A stretch of 25,483 bases of DNA from CAYHSW01 sp964431075 (GCA_964431075.1 CAYSID010000014.1:1-25483); one strand, 5' to 3'; positions 15,205 to 22,910 are shown, numbered from the stretch's first letter. Program-made: numbers and translations. The notes: generated from the letters alone by a model not told the origin.

Positions 15205-15308
15205 TGAAACAATGATAACACAGGCAGAAAAGAAGTAATCAGAAGGGCCAAGGAAGCAATGACTACTACGATGGTCCACAACTTTTTATTTTGTCTTAAC
15301 TTTTCCAT
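15201..15308 (-). CDS. Short single-pass membrane peptide, 35 aa
   Basis: This unrecognised small protein starts with a basic N-terminus, MEKLRQNKKLW, followed by one long hydrophobic stretch (about 12-34) containing TIVVVIASLALLITSFLPV, and ends in FQ. It overlaps the end of tyrS by 13 bp and the start of recG by an ATGA junction. The three genes are thus tightly coupled, and this ORF fills exactly the space between the two real boundaries. That fit is the main evidence that it is translated. No Shine-Dalgarno is obvious. Topology by the positive-inside rule would be N-in. Confidence 0.65.
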   Translation of the reverse strand: MEKLRQNKKLWTIVVVIASLALLITSFLPVLSLFQ

Positions 15309-16444
15309 ATTTTGACAAATCTTCGTTTCCCAATTTTATAGGCTCCAGTCTTTATTGTCGAGGGGTCAGTAATTTTTTTCCCGTCACATTCTACCGCACC
15401 TTCCCTAACTAATCTTTTCCACTCCGATTTACTTTCAATAATTTTATTGGTTATTAAGTCTTCAACCGTTTCTGCCCTAATTTCCACAGCATCATTAATT
15501 TCCCCTTTTTGAAATGTATCCTCAAACCTTTTTTGCGCCATATCAGCTTCCTTTGCAGAATGATACATTCTTGTAATCTCCAAAGCTAAATCTTTCTTTA
15601 GCTGCATAGGGTGGAAGTCAAAATTAATTGTTGATAAATCAATGTCTGTACACAATCTATATACCGGCTCAATACATTCATCAGGTAAGGCCATGATTTT
15701 TCCGTACATTTCGTCGGCCGCATCGTTTAACCCTACATAACCGCCTTCGCTTTTACTCATTAACTTTTTACCGGTCTTAGGATTTATCAATAGTTCAGTG
15801 GTAATTACAAATTTATCTTTATTTTTGAGTTCATGCATCAACTCACGACCAATCAACATATTAAATGTTTGATCAGTCCCGCCCATTTCGGCGTCAACTT
15901 CCATGGCAACGGAGTCATAACCCTGCATCAATGGGTATAAAAATTCATGAACATAAATCGGTTTATCTTCTTGAAGTCTTTTTTTAAACATATCCCGTTC
16001 CAGCATCTGTTGAACAGTAACCATCGCAGTTAAGCGAATAAATTCTTCGGGGGTTAGTTTTGAAAGCCACGCGCTGTTATATTTTATTTCTGCGGGATTT
16101 TCACTATCAAATCGTAATAATTTTTCTAATTGTTGTTTGTATGTCTTGGCATTCTCAACAACTTCATTGCGGGTTAATTGACGTCTTGCCGCACTTCTAT
16201 CTGTCGGATCCCCAATCATACCGGTAAAATCACCGATAAGAATTATTATTTTATGTCCTAAGTCCTGCAATTTGCGTAAAATCAAAAAATTAGTTGAGTG
16301 GCCAAGATGTAATTGTGGCGCCGTTGGGTCAGCCCCGATATAAATTTTTATCTTTTTATCCGATCTTAAAACGTCAAGCAACGCCTTTTTACTTGGAAAG
16401 ACATCCACCACTCCCCTAGTTAATAATTCTTCAATTTTATCCAT
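15296..16444 (-). CDS. tyrS: Tyrosine--tRNA ligase
   Basis: This 382-aa class I aminoacyl-tRNA synthetase has a Rossmann domain with KIYIGADPTAPQLHLGH (HLGH at 46-49), MGGTDQTFNMLIG, and the KMSKS-like loop GKKLMSKSEGG (about 225). An S4 RNA-binding domain occupies the last 60 residues. Length is slightly shorter than the usual 400-420. It lies 14 bp after the coiled-coil ORF and overlaps the 35-aa ORF. Base composition is more AT-rich than recG and the PBP gene on either side. Confidence 0.95.
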   Translation of the reverse strand: MDKIEELLTRGVVDVFPSKKALLDVLRSDKKIKIYIGADPTAPQLHLGHSTNFLILRKLQDLGHKIIILIGDFTGMIGDPTDRSAARRQLTRNEVVENAKTYKQQLEKLLRFDSENPAEIKYNSAWLSKLTPEEFIRLTAMVTVQQMLERDMFKKRLQEDKPIYVHEFLYPLMQGYDSVAMEVDAEMGGTDQTFNMLIGRELMHELKNKDKFVITTELLINPKTGKKLMSKSEGGYVGLNDAADEMYGKIMALPDECIEPVYRLCTDIDLSTINFDFHPMQLKKDLALEITRMYHSAKEADMAQKRFEDTFQKGEINDAVEIRAETVEDLITNKIIESKSEWKRLVREGAVECDGKKITDPSTIKTGAYKIGKRRFVKIWKS

Positions 16445-16458
16445 AGAACTGGTAATGA

Positions 16459-16821
16459 TTACTTTGACGACACAGCAAAATTATGTGGCGTCAAATTTGG
16501 CCGATGTGTAAAGTTATCCCTGACAATAATCTCTACATATTTTTGTACGGCTTCCAAAATTTCGTCAGTTCTAATATCAATTTTTTTATCTAAAAGTTCA
16601 ACCTTATCTTCTAAATTTCCCAAACGCATATCAAATCGATTTAATCTTTCGCCAACAATGTCAAATTGTTTGTCTATAGAGTTGAATCGTTTGTCTATAG
16701 CGTCAAATTGTTTATCTACGGCATCAAACCGACCAAGCAGGACTTTATTATTTTCTGCTAAGGCTTTTTTAAGCACGGATAATGTGACCAGCGGATCACT
16801 TATGATTTTTCTAGATTTCAT
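16459..16821 (-). CDS. Small heptad-repeat coiled-coil protein
   Basis: This 120-aa protein has unknown function. Residues of about 31-86 form a strikingly regular coiled coil of about eight heptads: FDAVDKQ, FDAIDKR, FNSIDKQ, FDIVGER, LNRFDMR, LGNLEDK, VELLDKK, IDIRTDE. The first units are nearly identical at DNA level as 21-bp tandem repeats. The C-terminal 30 residues are not coiled. No signal peptide is present. It is the promoter-proximal gene of the tyrS run, 14 bp before tyrS, and its start codon is only 20 bp from the divergent PBP gene. It could be an oligomeric cytoplasmic scaffold. Confidence 0.7.
   Translation of the reverse strand: MKSRKIISDPLVTLSVLKKALAENNKVLLGRFDAVDKQFDAIDKRFNSIDKQFDIVGERLNRFDMRLGNLEDKVELLDKKIDIRTDEILEAVQKYVEIIVRDNFTHRPNLTPHNFAVSSK
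16658..16738 (-). repeat. 21-bp tandem repeats encoding heptads
   Basis: About four 21-bp units with consensus near TTTGACGCTATAGACAAACG, on the minus strand, encode one heptad each. Similarity decays toward the 3' end of the gene, as expected for repeat expansion followed by drift. Confidence 0.6.
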
Positions 16822-16841
16822 GGTAATATATTCTCATTAAT
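16822..16841. promoter_or_regulatory. 20-bp divergent intergenic region with shared palindromic -10
   Basis: AATATATT (16825-16832) can serve as a -10 on both strands, as TATATT forward and GAATAT in reverse. Predicted starts fall at or close to each start codon. The -35 regions would lie inside the opposite genes and are weak. No Shine-Dalgarno fits in 20 bp for either gene. Confidence 0.4.
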
Positions 16842-19439
16842 ATGGATTGGAAATCAATCCCCGTTTTTAATCTTTCCCGGCTGCAAAAGACAAAATTGTT
16901 AACTTATTTAGCGGTCGGCAGTTTGGCTGGAGTCATCGGGCTATCGATTTTTGTGACCGTCGTTTTTGCCGTATTTTCGTTTGGTCTGCCGGACCCGAAC
17001 AAGGTCGTTCGAAGGGAGGGCTTCTCCACAATTATCTATGATAAGTCCGGAAAAACTTTGTATGACGTTTATCAGGACGCAAACCGGATACCCTTAGATA
17101 TAACCAGTATTCCCAAAACCCTGCAACAGGCGACGATTGCCATTGAGGATAAGGATTTTTATAAACATACGGGTTACGATATTTTTGGGATTTTACGAGC
17201 GGCGCGAAATATGATTTTAAAACGAGGAATCGCCGGCGGCGGTTCAACCATAACCCAACAAGTTGTAAAAAACACTTTATTAACTCAGGAGCAGACTTTT
17301 ACCCGAAAAATTCGGGAGCTAATTTTAGCCAATCAGATTGAAACCAAGTATTCCAAAGATCAGATTTTGCAGATGTATCTAAACGAAGCGCCTTATGGTG
17401 GAGCCTTATATGGCGCGGAATCGGCGGCGCAAAAATATTTCAACAAATCCGCCAAGGATTTGACTCTCGTAGAGTCGGCCATTCTTGCCGGTTTGCCGCA
17501 GTCACCAACCGGTTATTATCCGTTTGGCAGTAATCCAAAGGCATATGTCTCCCGGACGCAGAGCGTCTTACGCCGAATGCGCGAGGACGGGTACATCGAT
17601 TTTCAACAGGAAAATGATGCTCTGGTGCAACTAGCGGCTTTTCAATTTGCCAGCATTTCCGCCGGCATTAAAGCTCCCCATTTTGTTTTTTATGTCAAGG
17701 ACCAGCTGGTTAAAAGTTTTGGTGAGGATATTGTCGAGGGCGGCGGTTTGCGGGTGACGACCAGTTTGGACTGGGATTGGCAGGAGAAGGCGGAAAAAAT
17801 CGTCAACGAAGAGATTACCAAACTTAAAAAATCAAAAGTCGGCAATGGGGCGGCGGTGATTCTGGACCCTAAAACCGGGGAAATAAAAGCCATGGTCGGC
17901 TCTTATGATTATTTTGACAAAGACTACGGCAGTTACAATGTAGCCACGGCTTTGAGACAGCCCGGGTCATCCGGTAAGCCGTTTATTTACGCCACGGGAT
18001 TGGCCAAGGGTTTTACGGCCGCCTCCGTTTTAATGGATGTTAAAACGGAATATCCCGCAAACGATCCCAAAAAACCGGTCTATATTCCGGAAAATTATAA
18101 TTTAAAATACACTGGACCCGTTCAATTACGTTTTGCTCTCGGAAACTCAATAAACACTACCGCCGTTAAAATGACGGCGCTGGTTGGACTTAAGGATATC
18201 ATGCAGAATGGTTTTAGCGCCGGGATTTCGTCCTGGGAGCCGACGGCCGACAACATGAAGAACGTGGGGCTCTCTCTGGCTCTTGGCGGTCGGGAAGTAA
18301 AACTGCTGGAGCTGGTAACCGCTTACGGAGCCTTTGCCAATAACGGAGTCAAAGTTGAACCGATTTCAATTTTAAAAGTTACCGATTCCAAGGGCAAAAT
18401 TCTTTATGAATACAAGCCGGTACAGCAGCCTCATGTTTTTTCGCCGGAAGTCGCCTTTATTATTTCCCATATTTTGTCCGATAACAATGCCCGCAAAGAT
18501 GTTTTCGGAGAAAACAGTTTGTTAAATATTCCCGGCCGGACGGTAGCTGTCAAAACAGGAACAACTGATCAAAAACGGGACAACTGGACTGTAGGATACA
18601 CTCCCTCTATTGTTGTCGGCGTCTGGGTTGGCAACAATGACAATACAGCCATGGCGCCGGTCATTACATCGGGAGTAACCGGGGCGGCGCCGATATGGAA
18701 CAAAATAATTAAAACTGTTTTAAGTAAGATGCCCAGCGAAGAATTTATCAAACCGGCAGCGGTTGAGGCGTTCACTATTGATGCCTTTAGCGGCGGGATT
18801 CCTCATGGTGACGATTCAACGCGCAGCGAATATTTTATTAAAGGGACAGAGCCGGTATCCTTGTCTCCGATCTACAAAACACTGAAAATTTCCAAAGCCA
18901 ACGGTAAACTGGCCAACGATATGGAGATTAAAGCCGGAGATTTTGAATTTAAGGAATTTATTATTCCGGAAGAAATGGAGCCGTTATCCTGGGTTGGGTT
19001 GCCGGAGTACGACTCTCACCAAAACCGCAATCACTGGCAGGAGGCTATAAACAGTTGGGTAAGCGACCATAAGAAAAACGAGTCCAGATGGAATCCTCCG
19101 ACAGAAAAATCCGAGGCAAAATTGAATGACGTGGTGGTTAATGTTTCCAATCCACATGACCAGCAAAGAATTGACGGGACAAACGAAATTCAAATTCAGG
19201 CCAAAGCCTTTTCGGCTCGGGAGATTGTCCAATTTGTTTTAGAGGTCGATGGCGCAGAGAAAATAAATAAAGCGGCTAACGAATTAAGTGAAAAAATTGA
19301 TTTGACTGATGGATCGCATGAACTAAAATTTAAGGCCGTTGATTCCGGCGGCAATTCCGGCGGGGCAACAATAAAAATAGGTATTAATTCCAATTGGGAC
19401 TCGCCCACTCCCACGCCAACTCCTACCACAACCCACTGA
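16842..19439 (+). CDS. Class A penicillin-binding protein (transglycosylase/transpeptidase)
   Basis: This 865-aa bifunctional peptidoglycan synthase, PBP1A/1C-like, has a membrane anchor at about 20-47. The GT51 domain has catalytic E102 in AIEDKDFYKH, GGSTITQQVVKN, and QILQMYLNEAPYGG. The transpeptidase has S376-x-x-K379 (QPGSSGKPF), S436-I-N438, and K571-T-G573 (KTGTTDQKRDNW). A linker with FIKGTEP and Trp-rich segments follows. The C-terminal domain (about 760-855) looks Ig-like, as in PBP1C-type tails, and ends in a Pro-Thr repeat (PTPTPTPTTTH). All catalytic residues are intact. The transcript is probably leaderless, because its start is 20 bp from the divergent coiled-coil ORF. Confidence 0.94.
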   Translation: MDWKSIPVFNLSRLQKTKLLTYLAVGSLAGVIGLSIFVTVVFAVFSFGLPDPNKVVRREGFSTIIYDKSGKTLYDVYQDANRIPLDITSIPKTLQQATIAIEDKDFYKHTGYDIFGILRAARNMILKRGIAGGGSTITQQVVKNTLLTQEQTFTRKIRELILANQIETKYSKDQILQMYLNEAPYGGALYGAESAAQKYFNKSAKDLTLVESAILAGLPQSPTGYYPFGSNPKAYVSRTQSVLRRMREDGYIDFQQENDALVQLAAFQFASISAGIKAPHFVFYVKDQLVKSFGEDIVEGGGLRVTTSLDWDWQEKAEKIVNEEITKLKKSKVGNGAAVILDPKTGEIKAMVGSYDYFDKDYGSYNVATALRQPGSSGKPFIYATGLAKGFTAASVLMDVKTEYPANDPKKPVYIPENYNLKYTGPVQLRFALGNSINTTAVKMTALVGLKDIMQNGFSAGISSWEPTADNMKNVGLSLALGGREVKLLELVTAYGAFANNGVKVEPISILKVTDSKGKILYEYKPVQQPHVFSPEVAFIISHILSDNNARKDVFGENSLLNIPGRTVAVKTGTTDQKRDNWTVGYTPSIVVGVWVGNNDNTAMAPVITSGVTGAAPIWNKIIKTVLSKMPSEEFIKPAAVEAFTIDAFSGGIPHGDDSTRSEYFIKGTEPVSLSPIYKTLKISKANGKLANDMEIKAGDFEFKEFIIPEEMEPLSWVGLPEYDSHQNRNHWQEAINSWVSDHKKNESRWNPPTEKSEAKLNDVVVNVSNPHDQQRIDGTNEIQIQAKAFSAREIVQFVLEVDGAEKINKAANELSEKIDLTDGSHELKFKAVDSGGNSGGATIKIGINSNWDSPTPTPTPTTTH

Positions 19440-19472
19440 ACATGTTAACTGAGCTCGAGCCCAAATTCATTA

Positions 19473-19646
19473 TTAATGTCTTTTTAACGGATCTGGTAGC
19501 CCTTTACTTATATCATGTCTTCGTAGTCTTTTAGCAATTTCAAGTTTGGTTAATTTTTGACCTGTATCTTTTTGTCCACTTTGATAAGTAAAAACGCCAA
19601 TCACTCTCCCCCAAAATGATTCTGGTTTTCTATTTTGTTTTGACAT
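19473..19646 (-). CDS. Short basic protein with near-perfect Shine-Dalgarno, 57 aa
   Basis: This unrecognised 57-aa protein starts MSKQNRKPESFWGRVIGVF and ends with a strongly basic helix KLTKLEIAKRLRRHD, then ISKGLPDPLKRH. No membrane helix or cysteine is present. AAGGAGGTG (19652-19660) lies 5 nt upstream of the ATG, the strongest ribosome binding site in the window; it lies inside pheT, whose last 17 bp overlap this ORF. The placement as the last gene of the pheST unit, with clear initiation signals, argues it is real. A nucleic-acid-binding role is possible from charge only. Confidence 0.72.
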   Translation of the reverse strand: MSKQNRKPESFWGRVIGVFTYQSGQKDTGQKLTKLEIAKRLRRHDISKGLPDPLKRH

Positions 19647-21576
19647 CGTAACACCTCCTTAGGGCAGAAGATGTGCCAATTATAACACAATCTTTATTTT
19701 TTTTGCGAAGTGGTTCGATGTCTTTATCAGTTAAATTTCTTGTTTGGTTCTGGTAAGTGATTCTAAAGCTAAAATTGTGTTCGTGGATGCTAATTAATTC
19801 CACATTTACAATTAATTTACTCGTAGCCTTAATTTTATTTATAATTTCTCCAACTAAAGCCCCTTCGGGAATGGTCAGTGTCAAATCTTCAATAATCGGC
19901 GGATACATCGGGATCGGATGATACTTTTTATTTTTATTTGCCAGTTTTTCCAACAACTCGAAATCTAGAGCCCAATAAACAGCTCGACCTTTAATGCTAA
20001 ATTTCGATAAAACTGTCGGGTTTATCTCTCCAATTAGCCCGAGCGATTTTTGATTACAAAATATCTCTGCCGATCGACCGGGATGAAACCAATCAAAAAC
20101 GGCAGGTTTAATAACATAATTAATTCCTAAATTATTTAAAATTGTCTCAACACCTCCTTTAGCTTCGTAAAATTTATCACCACTGGATATTGTGCTTAAC
20201 CAGTAGTGTTCTTGATCACAATACTCTTTTCCCAACTCAAATAATTTAATATTTTGAAAATTTGGCAGGTTTAGTTTATAGGCTTCAAGTATATTACCAA
20301 AAAGAGTTGGTCTCAAATATTCATAATCTTTAGAAATTGGGTTTAGAACTTTTGTGCCGGTTAATCCCAATTTTTGTAATTGGGTTTCGGAAACCAAGGA
20401 ATAAGTATAAATTTCGTTATAGCCTGCGCCCTTTAGAATATTTTTAACTTCATATTCAAAATCATAATCTTTGGCATAAGCTACTTTTTCGGTTGGGGGG
20501 GAAGCATCGGGCAAAGTTTTGGGAAAATTATCATACCCAATAATTCTGCCCACTTCTTCAATTAAGTCCTCCTCAATATGAATGTCATTTCTAAAAGTTG
20601 GGATTGTCATGGTATACTCGTCCCTCACGGTCATGCCAAGACCTTCAAATATTTTTTTGACTGTATGCCTATCAATCTGTATACCTAAAATCCTTTCTAT
20701 CTTTTCATGCGATACCGAGACTTCCCATGGTTCAAATTCTTTTTCTTTTAGATCAATTAACCCTTCCGGCTCGCCGCCGATAAGGGCGGCGGCTTTTTGT
20801 AAAGAAAGAACTGTGTTTCCCGCGTCAGCCCCCCGTTCAAAAATTGCCGAAGCGTCACTTCGCAAGCCCAAGGCTTGCGAGGCTCGACGAACCGCAACCC
20901 CGTTATAAATTGGCACCACCAACAAAATATTTTTGGTGTCGGCGGAAACGGCGCTGTTTTCCCCGCCTTTTATGCCGCAAAGATCAACCACTCGTCCCAA
21001 GTCTTTAATAATAATGGCTCCCGGAGGCAGTTTATAATTAATTCCGTCAAGACTGCGAAAATCTTCCCCGCCTTTGCTTTCGGTCAGAATCATCTGCTGT
21101 CCCCGAATTTTATCCAAATCGAAAACATGCAATGGATTGCCCGTTTCCCACATAACATAATTTGTGGCGTCAACCAAATTGTTAATTGGTCTTAACCCTA
21201 CTTTTTTTAATCTTTCCTTAACTAATTCTGTCGATGGCTTAACAACAACGTCCCTGATGATTACCGCCGTCCACCGGGGACACAAATCGTAATCAATGTT
21301 AAATTTAATATTATTTTTTATTTTAGAATTTAAATTTTGTTTTAAGTTTTTAATTTTGAATTTTGAGTTTGTAATAGCCGCGACTTCACGGGCAACGCCG
21401 GCAATGCTCATCCAATCCGGTCTGTTCGGCGTCACTTCCGCATCCAAAATATAATCCTCGCCGCCCTTAGTCCATTTTTCCACCGTAAGTCCGGCCGCGG
21501 ACAACTTTTCCGCCAGTTTTTCAACTGGAAGTTTTATTTCCACAAAGTCTTTCAGCCAGGATAATGGAATGAGCAT
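19630..21576 (-). CDS. pheT: Phenylalanine--tRNA ligase beta subunit, short form
   Basis: This 648-aa protein is shorter than the usual 790-800. The N-terminal segment IPLSWLKDFV runs within about 45 residues into the B3/B4-preceding motif DAEVTPNRPDWMSIAGVARE. The EMAP-like tRNA-binding domain that normally sits between them is therefore absent. The B3/B4 editing region, the B5 domain (TIPTFRNDIHIEEDLIEEVG) and the catalytic-like core follow. The C-terminal anticodon-binding FDX-ACB domain starts near PMYPPIIEDLTLTIP. A Lys/Asn-rich linker (about 70-95) is encoded by AT-rich repeated DNA. It starts 4 bp after the pheS stop. Confidence 0.93.
   Translation of the reverse strand: MLIPLSWLKDFVEIKLPVEKLAEKLSAAGLTVEKWTKGGEDYILDAEVTPNRPDWMSIAGVAREVAAITNSKFKIKNLKQNLNSKIKNNIKFNIDYDLCPRWTAVIIRDVVVKPSTELVKERLKKVGLRPINNLVDATNYVMWETGNPLHVFDLDKIRGQQMILTESKGGEDFRSLDGINYKLPPGAIIIKDLGRVVDLCGIKGGENSAVSADTKNILLVVPIYNGVAVRRASQALGLRSDASAIFERGADAGNTVLSLQKAAALIGGEPEGLIDLKEKEFEPWEVSVSHEKIERILGIQIDRHTVKKIFEGLGMTVRDEYTMTIPTFRNDIHIEEDLIEEVGRIIGYDNFPKTLPDASPPTEKVAYAKDYDFEYEVKNILKGAGYNEIYTYSLVSETQLQKLGLTGTKVLNPISKDYEYLRPTLFGNILEAYKLNLPNFQNIKLFELGKEYCDQEHYWLSTISSGDKFYEAKGGVETILNNLGINYVIKPAVFDWFHPGRSAEIFCNQKSLGLIGEINPTVLSKFSIKGRAVYWALDFELLEKLANKNKKYHPIPMYPPIIEDLTLTIPEGALVGEIINKIKATSKLIVNVELISIHEHNFSFRITYQNQTRNLTDKDIEPLRKKNKDCVIIGTSSALRRCYDVKTK
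20858..20882. repeat. 11-bp-arm hairpin inside pheT
   Basis: CTTCGCAAGCC and GGCTTGCGAGG form an 11-bp stem (one T-G pair) around the loop CAA. It lies in the codons for RASQALGLRSDAS, a normally conserved and correctly sized part of PheT. Confidence 0.55.
21290..21372 (-). repeat. AT-rich degenerate repeat tract coding a Lys/Asn linker
   Basis: On the minus strand, AAAATT-containing units (for example CTCAAAATTCAAAATTAAAA) recur through about 80 bp. They encode a run of Lys, Asn, Phe, Leu and Ile between the PheT N-terminal motif and the RWTAVI segment. The composition is much more AT-rich than the flanks. Confidence 0.55.
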
Positions 21577-21580
21577 ATTT

Positions 21581-22606
21581 TTAAAATTGCTTCAAGATCC
21601 GCAGATCGGGATTGGTCAGAATCCTCAAGTCGTCGATTTGATATTTTAAGACTGCAGCCCGGCTAAGTCCGATACAAAAGGCAAAGCCACTGAATTCTTT
21701 TGGGTCTACTCCGCCGGCTCTCAAAACATTGGGGTGTACCATGCCTGCGGGCAAAATTTCAACCCAGCCGGTATGTTTGCAAAAGGGACACCCCTTTTGT
21801 TTACAAATGGTACAGGATATAAACGCCTGAACCCCCGGTTCGACGAAAGCAAAATAGGTGGAATCGAAACGAACCTTAACATCATTACCATAAAGATTTT
21901 TTAAAACATATTCCATCGTTCCCAATAAATCCGTCATTTTGATATGTTTATCCACCAATAATCCTTCAAGTTGCCAGAATTCAAAACTATGAGAGGCATC
22001 AACGTCATCAACCCGGTAAACCTTACCGGGAATGACAACGCGCATCGGCGGTTTGGATTTTTCCATTATCCGAACTTGCATTCCGGATAATTGGGTGCGA
22101 AGAATTTTATTTTCGAGCCAAAATGTTGCTTGAGTATCGCGGGATGGAGCATCCGGAGGCATGTTTAGAGCCGTAAAATTGTAATAATCACTTTCTATTT
22201 CGAAGCCATCAGCAACTTGATAGCCGAGAGTTTTAAATATATTTAAAACTTCATGATTGACTTGGGTTATCGCGTGTAAATGTCCTTCGGGAGGGTAGAT
22301 TGCCGGCATGGTGACATCAAACCATTCGGTCTTGGCAATGTTTTCTGATTTTTGCGTTCGCAGGTGTAACTCCTGCGAAGCTAAATTATCCTCAATAATT
22401 TTCTTGACGTCATTGGCAAGCTTGCCAATCGTCGCTTTCTCCAGATCATCCATCTGGGGGATTTTTTTCATGATTAAAGTTATTTTGCCGTTTGATTTTC
22501 CCAAATAATCAATCCGGATAGCCTCCAGCTCTTTGGGGTCGCGGCAGCTCATTATCTGCGCCAACGCCTCATTTTTAATATCTATCAATCTGTCCTGCAT
22601 TGCCAT
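21581..22606 (-). CDS. pheS: Phenylalanine--tRNA ligase alpha subunit
   Basis: This 341-aa catalytic subunit has an N-terminal coiled coil with YLGKSNGKITLIMKKI, class II motif 1 near GHLHAITQVNHEV, motif 2 RVVIPGKVYRVDDVDASHSF, and motif 3 in the glycine-rich FAFCIGLSRAAVLKYQI. A zinc-knuckle-like insert CTICKQKGCPFCKHTGW (about 258-275) precedes GMVHPNVL, as seen in some other bacterial PheS. Two ATGs (22606, and 22600 giving MQDRL) are possible. The promoter just upstream would favour the second if the mRNA is leaderless. Confidence 0.95.
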   Translation of the reverse strand: MAMQDRLIDIKNEALAQIMSCRDPKELEAIRIDYLGKSNGKITLIMKKIPQMDDLEKATIGKLANDVKKIIEDNLASQELHLRTQKSENIAKTEWFDVTMPAIYPPEGHLHAITQVNHEVLNIFKTLGYQVADGFEIESDYYNFTALNMPPDAPSRDTQATFWLENKILRTQLSGMQVRIMEKSKPPMRVVIPGKVYRVDDVDASHSFEFWQLEGLLVDKHIKMTDLLGTMEYVLKNLYGNDVKVRFDSTYFAFVEPGVQAFISCTICKQKGCPFCKHTGWVEILPAGMVHPNVLRAGGVDPKEFSGFAFCIGLSRAAVLKYQIDDLRILTNPDLRILKQF

Positions 22607-22609
22607 AGT

Positions 22610-22638
22610 ATTGTAACCTCGTCACTCCGGCTTGTCCA
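22610..22638 (-). promoter_or_regulatory. Promoter of pheST
   Basis: On the minus strand, TGGACA (22633-22638) and TACAAT (22610-22615) are separated by exactly 17 bp, each differing from consensus at one position. The predicted start lies at about 22602-22604, between the two candidate pheS ATGs, so the mRNA would have almost no leader. Confidence 0.6.
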
Positions 22639-22739
22639 GAATCCAGTTTTAAATTGGGTTTACTGTTTCACCGTTTGTATTCGGAGAAATCCTTTTAGGC
22701 CCTTTCTTGCGCGGGACCCTCCCCCTTTCTTCAGGTTTT

Positions 22740-22868
22740 TTAGTCAACAAGGATCTTTTCGGACGTATTTTTCGGCAAGGATTTAGTTGGCATATTAACC
22801 CCCAACAATTCTCCCCATCTGGTCCACAANNNNNNNNNNGGCTGAATAAAATACTTATACTCGTTCAT
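22740..22868 (-). CDS. Short ORF with strong Shine-Dalgarno, interrupted by assembly gap
   Basis: MNEYKYFIQ follows AAGGGGGTGA with a 5-nt spacing, an excellent initiation site. After nine or ten codons the 10-N gap begins. If the gap is really 10 nt, the ORF continues LWTRWGELLGVNM and stops at 22740 (42 aa). If it shifts the frame by two, it would run to about 22650 with a very basic tail (RGRVPRKKGPKR). It lies between rplT and pheS, the position of the pheM leader peptide in E. coli, but has no run of Phe codons and no downstream attenuator. Function unknown. Confidence 0.45.
   Translation of the reverse strand: MNEYKYFIQXXXXLWTRWGELLGVNMPTKSLPKNTSEKILVD
22830..22839. other. Assembly gap (10 N)
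   Basis: Ten unresolved bases. The true length is unknown, so the reading frame across it is not fixed. Confidence 0.99.
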
Positions 22869-22886
22869 GAAATTCACCCCCTTTCC

Positions 22887-22906
22887 CCTGCCTGCCGGCA
22901 GGCAGG
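22887..22906. repeat. 20-bp perfect palindrome
   Basis: CCTGCCTGCC followed directly by its reverse complement GGCAGGCAGG. From memory this palindrome is frequent between genes in CPR assemblies; I cannot verify that here. It lies between the rplT terminator and the gapped short ORF, and close to the assembly gap. Confidence 0.85.
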
Positions 22907-22910
22907 CACT

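Noticed and set aside
15205..15279. N-terminal 25-residue extension of RecG
   Set aside because: It lacks the RecG start context and is the out-of-frame shadow of the 35-aa membrane ORF.
20768..20800. Terminator-like GC hairpin with T5 on the + strand inside pheT
   Set aside because: It is explained by the codons for the conserved KAAALIGGEPEG segment and has no + strand gene to end.
22730..22745. -1 frameshift site (A AAA AAC) in the gapped ORF
   Set aside because: In the frame read from the start codon, a TAA lies directly before the slippery run, so a ribosome would stop first.
22650..22830. T-box riboswitch upstream of pheS (GGGTCCCGCG resembles the T-box core)
   Set aside because: The needed TGG bulge sequence is absent, no terminator follows, and a near-consensus promoter lies between this segment and pheS.
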